This document shows, piece after piece, positions 1 to 4,600 of a DNA stretch of 6,819 nucleotides. A program made the position numbers and the translations under genes. Source of the stretch: Planctomycetota bacterium (GTDB taxonomy: Bacteria; Planctomycetota; UBA1135; GCA-002686595); NCBI GenBank assembly GCA_004296785.1, contig SCVU01000665.1:1-6819 (forward strand). The letters are read 5' to 3'. The notes below the pieces were generated by a model. It saw only the letters and a program-made list of their open reading frames with translations, was not told the DNA's origin and ran no database searches. Every line of letters starts with the position of its first letter. Within the stretch, counting starts at the first letter, position 1.

Positions 1-28
1 TGATCCGCGCGTGGCGCTCGCGATTCAT
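1..28 (-). CDS. 5' end of a downstream gene, possibly a Ser/Thr protein kinase (partial)
   Basis: An ATG at 28-26 on the minus strand overlaps the stop codon of the sigma factor gene in an ATGA, the usual arrangement for translationally coupled genes. Only nine complete codons are visible, reading MNRERHARI, and the frame is still open at the window edge. A GGAG lies about ten bases upstream, inside the end of the sigma gene, and could serve as its ribosome binding site. Established knowledge: ECF sigma genes of this type are often followed by a membrane Ser/Thr kinase, and those kinases often begin with a short Met-x-x-Glu-Arg-x-x-Arg-[Val/Ile] stretch. The visible start fits that pattern. 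The kinase identity is inference from position and nine residues only; any coupled gene is possible. Confidence 0.45.
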
Positions 29-603
29 CCGCCGCCGGCTCCGCGCAGTCGCGCGCTGAGCCACGCGCGCGCGGAGCGCCATTCGCGCTCGACCGTCGTG
101 ATCGAGCAGCCGAGCACGTCGGCGGATTCCTCGACAGACAGGCCGCCGAAGAAGCGCAGCTCGACGACGCGGTGCTGGCGCGCGTCGAGCGCCGCGAGCT
201 GTTCGAGCGCCTCGTGCAGCTCGAGGAGGTCGATGGATGTCGAGCCGGCTGCTCCGATCGCTTCCGCCAGCGTCACGCGCTGCGCGTTTCCGCCGCGCTT
301 CTGCGCCGCGCGGCCGCGCGCGTGATCCGTCAGCACGTGGCGCATCGCGGTCGCGGCGAGCGCGCGGAACTGCGCGCGTCCGCGCCACTCGATCTGCTCG
401 CTGCCGATCAGCCGGATCCAGGCCTCGTGCACGAGCGCAGTCGCCTGGAGCGTGTGCCCGGACGACTCGCCGCGGATGCAGTCGCCCGCCAGCACGCGCA
501 GCTCCTCGTACACGAGCGGCAGCAACCGCTCGGCTGCCTCGGCCTCGCCGCTCGTCAAGCGGCGGAGCTCGTTCGTCGCCGCAGCTCGGGCAGGAGAGTC
601 CAT
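25..603 (-). CDS. ECF-type RNA polymerase sigma-70 factor
   Basis: This is a complete 192-residue alternative sigma factor that would direct core RNA polymerase to a specific promoter set. Region 2 spans about residues 24-100 and carries the family signatures GHTLQATALVHEAW (49-62), WRGRAQF (73-79), MRHVLTDHARGRAAQKRGG (87-105) and RVTL (109-112). Region 4 spans about 128-183, with ARQHRVVELRFFGGLS (141-156) and a helix-turn-helix ending in TTVEREWRSARAWL (169-182) that should bind the -35 element. These signatures match the ECF subgroup frequently paired with Ser/Thr kinases in Planctomycetota and Acidobacteriota. No anti-sigma gene is visible. The ATG at 603 is the only sensible start: the frame upstream has no nearby start codon. 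Its Shine-Dalgarno is weak, and a better GGAG lies about 23 bases upstream, which is too far. The gene is divergent from the collar-protein gene and overlaps the next minus-strand gene by four bases. Confidence 0.95.
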   Translation of the reverse strand: MDSPARAAATNELRRLTSGEAEAAERLLPLVYEELRVLAGDCIRGESSGHTLQATALVHEAWIRLIGSEQIEWRGRAQFRALAATAMRHVLTDHARGRAAQKRGGNAQRVTLAEAIGAAGSTSIDLLELHEALEQLAALDARQHRVVELRFFGGLSVEESADVLGCSITTVEREWRSARAWLSARLRGAGGG

Positions 604-761
604 GTCCGGTGAGTGCGTGCTCGGGTCTCCTTCCGGCCCATCGTACCCGCCTGGCGGCGACGCGGACGGTTCGCGGAATGCATGAAGGCCGGCGCCGTGC
701 GTTCTCGCTCCACTCTTCGACCCGTGCCGCGCTCCGTCCGCGCCGCGCGGCGGAGATCCGC
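604..761. promoter_or_regulatory. divergent intergenic region between the sigma gene and the collar-protein gene
   Basis: These 158 bases separate two divergent start codons, so the leftward promoter for the sigma gene and the rightward promoter for the collar gene most likely lie here or partly in the neighbouring coding sequence. I could not recognise a convincing -35/-10 pair, ECF-type promoter or inverted-repeat operator in either orientation. The sequence stays GC-rich, with one slightly more AT-containing patch around 668-684. The assignment rests on gene orientation alone. Confidence 0.4.
752..755 (+). promoter_or_regulatory. ribosome binding site (GGAG) of the collar-protein gene
   Basis: A GGAG ends six bases before the ATG at 762. 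It supports this ATG over the in-frame ATG at 678, which has no comparable element and would place 28 Arg-rich residues ahead of the hydrophobic segment. Confidence 0.6.
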
Positions 762-1505
762 ATGCACGAATCGAAAACCGCCATCGCTTCCCTGATCCTG
801 CTCGGGCTGGTGCTGACGTGCGCGGCGAGCGCGCCCCGCGACGAGCAGTCGCCCGCCTCGCCCGCGCCGCCGCCCGCGCCCGAGGTGATCGGCGTGCCGG
901 TCGGCGGCGTGCTGATGTGGTGGGGGATGGAGAGCGCGCTCCCGGAGGGCTTCGAGATCTGCGACGGCAAGTTCCCCGTCGCGAAGGGCGCCCTGCTGAA
1001 GGAGCGCAAGCCGGATCTGCGCGACCGCTTCGCGAAGGGCGCGCGCGACTTCGCGAGCTTCCGGCCGCAGAACGCGCTGTCCGGCGGCTCGAACTCGCAT
1101 GCCGACGTGACGACGACGACGCACGCGCTGACGGTGAACGAGTTGCCCAAGCACACGCACCCGATCGCGCACACGCACACGCTCGCGCCGCACGACCACC
1201 GCATCGGACCGCACACGCACGCGATCGGCGAATTCATCGACATCTCGTACGGCGACGGCGGCAATCCGACGCAGACTCAGGTGCTGACGAGCCATTCCGC
1301 GCCCGCGCCGAACACGAGCGAGCCCGCGCCGCAGAGCTCGGCGACGGGGCTGAGCGCGACGCTCACGACCTCGGCGCCTTCCGCGCCCAACTCGGGCGAG
1401 AACGCGTGGAACACCGGCGCGCTGCAGGGGCACGCGCACACGGTGCACATCGGCGACACGCTGCCGGCGTTCGTCGAGATGATCTTCGTGATCCGCGTCA
1501 AGTGA
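762..1505 (+). CDS. exported phage tail-collar domain protein with a His-x-His ladder
   Basis: This is a complete 247-residue protein. Residues 1-24 form an export signal: Lys5 followed by a hydrophobic stretch (7-18). Cys20 is preceded by LVLT, a poor lipobox, so a lipoprotein is possible but not secure. A Pro/Ala-rich linker follows (25-41). Residues 45-97 match the phage tail-collar domain (Pfam Phage Tail Collar type): PVGGVLMWWG, then PEGFEICDGK, then PDLRDRFAKGA. Residues 113-153 contain ten histidines, with HxH pairs at 131/133, 137/139, 144/146 and 151/153; GHAHTVHIG follows at 223-231. The C-terminus, LPAFVEMIFVIRVK, has the form typical of collar proteins, which often end in a Pro-Pro-Tyr and Ile-Ile-Lys-like strand. 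In phage fibres such domains form trimeric tips, and HxH motifs can bind metal. No other phage genes are present, so a cellular, secreted role is likelier than a prophage remnant. It precedes the giant gene by 67 bases on the same strand. Confidence 0.88.
   Translation: MHESKTAIASLILLGLVLTCAASAPRDEQSPASPAPPPAPEVIGVPVGGVLMWWGMESALPEGFEICDGKFPVAKGALLKERKPDLRDRFAKGARDFASFRPQNALSGGSNSHADVTTTTHALTVNELPKHTHPIAHTHTLAPHDHRIGPHTHAIGEFIDISYGDGGNPTQTQVLTSHSAPAPNTSEPAPQSSATGLSATLTTSAPSAPNSGENAWNTGALQGHAHTVHIGDTLPAFVEMIFVIRVK
1098..1220 (+). other. histidine-rich segment with a regular HxH ladder (protein residues 113-153)
   Basis: Within the collar protein, ten of 41 residues are His. Four HxH pairs start at residues 131, 137, 144 and 151, a spacing of 6, 7 and 7. 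A fifth pair lies at 224/226. Established knowledge: HxH motifs in the T4 long tail fibre tip protein gp37 coordinate iron along the trimer axis. The regular spacing here is compatible with a similar metal-stacked trimer; this is inference. Confidence 0.6.
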
Positions 1506-1572
1506 ACGGCGCCGCGGGATTGCCGCGAATCGGTGAAGGGGCCCGCCCGCGATCCGCGCTCTGTCTTGCACC
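1506..1572. other. intergenic gap between the collar gene and the giant gene
   Basis: These 67 bases hold no gene. A purine-rich AAGGGG lies around 1535-1540, over 30 bases before the next ATG and too far to serve it. Imperfect GC-rich complementarity exists (about 1513-1520 against 1546-1558), but there is no T-run, so I do not call a terminator. The short gap and shared strand allow co-transcription of both flanking genes. Confidence 0.4.
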
Positions 1573-1680
1573 ATGCAAGCGACACGCCCGCACGAGAGTC
1601 ACGTCGCCGCGATCACCACCGCCGCCGGCGCGCTGCGCGCAGCGCTGACCCTGGCCGCGCTCCCGCTCGTCGCGCATGCG
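1573..1680 (+). other. signal peptide of the giant protein (residues 1-36)
   Basis: The N-terminus has an unusually long, mildly polar n-region with Arg5 and Arg22, a hydrophobic core at about 23-33, and Ala34-His35-Ala36 as a type I signal peptidase site, followed by ASFG. No twin-arginine pair and no lipobox cysteine are present. This predicts Sec-dependent export to the periplasm or beyond. Confidence 0.75.
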
Positions 1681-4600
1681 GCGAGCTTTGGCATTGCGCT
1701 GCGTTTCGTGGCGCCGGGCACCGCCGGCGCGGCGTTGCCGCGCTCGTACGCCGAGGCGCGCGCGCTGCTGGAGTCGGCGTCGGCCGGCGGCGAGCTCCGC
1801 ATCGCGCTGCCGTTCGCCGCGGCTGGTTTCGGCGACGCGCTCGCGCTGCCCGACGCGCGGATCACGCTCGATCCCGCGCGGAGCTCGTTCTCCATCGACG
1901 GCGCGCTCGGCGGGAGCGCGGCGAGCGGCCGGATCGCGCTTGCGGGCGCGTGGAGCGGGGCGGACGTCGCGCCGCGCTGCGTGCTCGGGTTCACGCCGCA
2001 GCGCTGGTCGCTCGCGCAGCGAATCCCCGCGCTCGCGGGCACGCCGATCGACGGGCTCGATCTCGGCGGCCGCACGTTCCTGTACACCGACGCGAACTGG
2101 GACTCGCTCGCGAGCCTCGGCGGCGCGGCGGCCTGTCTCGGCGACGCGCCCGGCGCGCTGCGCGCGGGCTGGAGCTTCGCCGGCGCGCTGCCGGTGTCCG
2201 CGCTCCCGCCGCGCGCGCGCGCCGCGTGCGGACTCGGTGACGACGGCGCGCTCGCGCTCGACGGCGCGCTCGTGGCGGATCTCGGCCTGCTGACGGGCGG
2301 CGGTGCGATCCGCGAGCTCGCGCTGAGCCTGCGCCTCCCGGCCGGCGGCGCGCCGCGCGCGTTGCCGACCTGGCTGCGCCCACTCGCGGGCGGCGCGAGC
2401 GCGCTGTCGATCGCGTACGCGGCGCCGTCGAGCGTCTCGTGCCTCGTCGCGCGCGACGTCGAAGTCGAGCTCGGCGGCGCCGCGCGCCGCTTCCGACTGT
2501 CGGCCGATGCGGGGACGGAATCGGCCGCCGAGTTCCGCGCCGAGATGCACGAGCCGTGGAAGGCCGCGTTCGGGCTCGCGTGGATCGAGCTGCACGCGGC
2601 GACGCTGCGCGGCTCGCTCGCCACGGCGCGCGCGACGCTCGAAGGGCGCTTCCAGATCGCCGGCCGCGACGCGACGGCGACGATGGAGATCGGCGCCGAG
2701 GGCCCGACGAAGCTCGGCGTCGCGATCGGATCGATCGCGCTCGACGAGCTCGTGTCGAGCGGCGCGATCGGCGCGTTGCCGTCCGAGCTCGCCGGTCCGC
2801 TGCAACGCGTGCTCGACGGCGCCGCGCTCGAGCTGCGCTCGGCGACCGCGTCGCTCGATCCGCGCACGCGCACGCTGACGCTTGCCGCGGACGTCTCGCT
2901 GCGCGGCGCCGCGAGCGAGCTCTTGTACGTCACCGAGTTGCCCGGCTGGAACGGCTTCGCGCGCAGCGCGTCCGGCCCGAGCGCGGCGCCGAGCGCGAGC
3001 GCGGGCGGCGCGTCGCTGTTCGCGCTGCGCCCGCTGCAGCTGTCGCTCGATCGGCTGTTCCCGAAGCTGTCGCAGCACGCCGCGCTGAAGGAGCTCGCCG
3101 CGGCGGACCTCGAGCTGCCGATGCTGTTCGGCGGTTCGGGCAGCCCGTCGATCGATCTGCCGTCGCTGCCGCGCGGCTTCGCCGACGCGTTCGCGGGCCT
3201 GTCGTGGCCGGCGCTGCCCGCGGGCGGCGCGGCGGGCGCGACGAGCAGCGCGGCCGCGGCGACGAGCGGCGGCGCGGGCGGTTTCAGCCTCGGGCAATTG
3301 CGACTGCCGCGCGGGCTCAGCCTCGCCGCGCGCGTGCGGCTGCCGCAGCTCCCGGCGCACATTCCACTCGCGCGCGTCCTCGGCTTCGTCGAGCGACTCG
3401 GCGGCGCGCGCGTCGACGGACTCGATCTGCGCGGGACGATCGGGCTCTCGCTCGAGGACCTGCGCGTGGCCGCAGTGCTGCCGCCGTTCGGAGCGCGCGC
3501 GCAGGTGCCGTGGCTGCGCTCCGGTCGAGTGGCGGTCGAGTTCGACGGCCGGGGCGAGCTGTCACTGGCGGGCGTGCTCGGCGTCGCGATCCACGGCGAG
3601 CCGCTGGAGTTCCAGCTCGCCTCGTCGCTCGCCAAGGACGCGACCGGCGCCGCGCTGTCGCTCGAGGGGCGACTCGACGGCACATGGAAGCGCGCGTGCG
3701 GTATCGACTGGCTCGAACTCGCCGACGTGCGGCTCGCGCTCGCACTCGACGGCGATGAGCTCGCGGCGACGTGCGGCGCCTCGTTCCCGCTCGGTGCGCG
3801 CACGGCGCGCGCCGAGATCGCGCTGCGCGATCCACAGTCGGCGGCGCTGCTCGCGCGGCTCGATCGCGCCGCGCTGTCGGATCTCGTCGCGCTCGTCGGG
3901 CGCAGCGGCGCCGGCGGATTTCTCGAGCGCAGCGGGCTCGACACCGCGCTGGCGCTCTCCGACATCCAGATCGAACTGCGGACCGCGCAGCAGGGCGGCG
4001 CGAGCCGGCAGACGAGCCTGCTCCTCGGCGCGACGGCCGAACTCGCCGGGCGCAGCGCGGATCTACTGCTGGCGATCGAGCCCGGCGCCGGCGCTGCGAA
4101 GCGCGCGGTCGTCGTGCGGCTGCCGGACATCGAGCTCGCGACGCTCGTGCCGGCGTTGCGCGGAACGCCGGCCGATCTGAAGTTCCCGTCGCTGCAGTTC
4201 GGCCTCGGCGAAGGCGTCGGCGGTGGTGTCGGCGGAGGGCACGCGATCCGCGCGCAATCGCCGTCGTTCGATCTCGGCCGCTGGGGCGGCGACGGCGCCG
4301 GCGTGCCGGTCGGCGAGGGTCTGCGCCTGGGCGGCAAGCTGCCGCTCGCCGCGCTGCCCGCGCAGTTGAAGCAGGCGCTCGGCTTCGCCGATGCGGCGCT
4401 CCCACTCGAGTTCGAGGGCACGCTCGACGGAGCGCTGGGCGCGCTGAGCGGCAAGTCCGCGCTGCGCGGCATCGACCTCGCGGCGAAGCTGCCGGCGTCG
4501 ACGCGCGCGCCGAACCTGCCGCCGTTCCTGACCGCCGTCGATGGCGGAGCGCGCGATCTGCGCGTCCGCTACGCGGCGGGCACCGGAGTCTCGATCGCGT

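Noticed and set aside
678..680. Alternative ATG start for the collar protein
   Set aside because: It would add 28 Arg-rich residues in front of the hydrophobic export segment and lacks a good ribosome binding site.
237..761. N-terminal extension of the collar-protein frame into the sigma gene
   Set aside because: The extension is Arg/Ser/Ala-rich and runs antisense to the clearly conserved sigma factor. The ATG at 762 has a GGAG and is followed directly by a signal-like segment.
1152..1220. Short CAC-ACG-CAC DNA repeats as a tandem repeat or regulatory array
   Set aside because: They are the codons of the HxH motifs within a conserved protein domain, and no selection at DNA level needs to be assumed.
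762..1505. The collar gene as part of a prophage or phage-like contractile injection system
   Set aside because: No tail tube, sheath, baseplate or other structural gene is in the window, and the protein has an export signal.
1513..1558. GC-rich inverted complementarity as a rho-independent terminator
   Set aside because: The stem is imperfect with a large loop, and no T-run follows in either direction.
1498..3360. A 620-codon Arg-rich minus-strand frame
   Set aside because: It overlaps the conserved plus-strand modules, and its composition is what frame-shifted GC-rich codons give.
1599..4472. A 957-codon open frame on the minus strand opposite the giant gene
   Set aside because: Its product is Ser/Ala/Pro/Arg-rich low-complexity sequence with no domain. 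In DNA this GC-rich, the strand opposite a real gene often lacks stops. The plus frame carries a signal peptide and conserved in-phase repeats.
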